Assembly: GCA_023432235.1 (NCBI GenBank)
Contig: JAEYUX010000110.1
Coordinates: 1 to 6,886 of the forward strand
Reading direction: 5' to 3'
Origin: Actinomycetes bacterium
GTDB taxonomy: Bacteria > Actinomycetota > Actinomycetes > Actinomycetales > Demequinaceae
DNA length: 6,886 nucleotides
Positions 6,843-6,886 of the stretch are shown one piece after another. Made by a program: the position numbers and the translations under genes. Every line of letters begins with the position of its first letter. Within the stretch, counting starts at the first letter, position 1. Below the pieces are notes generated by a model, which saw only the letters and a program-made list of their open reading frames with translations, was not told the DNA's origin and searched no databases.

Positions 6843-6848
6843 AATCTA
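6843..6848 (-). promoter_or_regulatory. Likely -10 box of serC
   Basis: Read on the minus strand, TAGATT lies six bases before ATG 6836, so the predicted +1 falls on the A of the start codon or one base before it. It matches the TANNNT form of actinobacterial -10 boxes. No clear -35 box stands at 16-19 bp. If this box is right, GTG 6842 lies upstream of the transcript and cannot be the start. Confidence 0.5.
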
Positions 6849-6886
6849 GTGCTCGCTGAGGGTGGCATGATGTCGTGCGTGATGCT

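Noticed and set aside
6849..6886. ATG codons at the right edge as the start of a divergent gene
   Set aside because: Only about 20 bases remain, no ribosome site decides between the ATGs, and no protein can be recognised.

Overview
The window reads as ordinary core chromosome of a high-GC Gram-positive actinobacterium, most likely of the order Micrococcales. The evidence is the strong G/C preference at third codon positions, GTG starts, and a set of actinobacterial families that I recognise by sequence memory (DUF3263, LytR_C, DUF4031, DUF3027, actinobacterial-type SerC). A second actinobacterial mark is a groEL with a GGM-type tail, no groES beside it, and a CIRCE operator. I see no insertion sequence, phage gene, CRISPR array, tRNA or rRNA.

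Layout. Positions 1-222 hold the 3' end of a DUF3263 gene. It is followed after 15 bases, in the same reading frame, by a membrane-anchored LytR_C-domain protein (238-834). Positions 835-1080 are the groEL control region. It has a promoter (TTGCAC, 17 bp, CAGAAT), a perfect CIRCE element at the predicted transcription start, and a second, imperfect CIRCE lying between the -35 and -10 boxes. groEL (1081-2706) ends at a terminator with an 18-bp perfect stem. A small DUF4031 gene faces groEL on the minus strand (2823-3089). It is divergent from a plus-strand gene run formed by a cold-shock-domain protein (3226-3609), a four-cysteine DUF3027 protein (3611-4492) and a 12-helix MFS transporter (4467-5693). 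Those three genes are separated by 1 bp and by an overlap, so they are probably one operon with coupled translation. serC (phosphoserine aminotransferase) lies on the minus strand from 6836 down to 5703, converging on the MFS gene with 9 bp between. The last 50 bases hold the serC promoter and the approach to an unseen divergent neighbour.

How the parts work together. The left half is a stress-response chaperone locus under HrcA-type repression. The middle operon links an RNA-binding cold-shock protein to a conserved actinobacterial protein of unknown function and an exporter-like transporter; no shared pathway can be read from the sequence. serC supplies serine, and in actinobacteria also the pyridoxal phosphate pathway. 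I find no clear new system. The points most worth a second look are the cluster of palindromes between DUF4031 and the cold-shock gene, the possible leaderless starts of DUF4031 and serC, the uncertain (possibly CTG) start of the MFS gene, and the DUF3027 protein itself.
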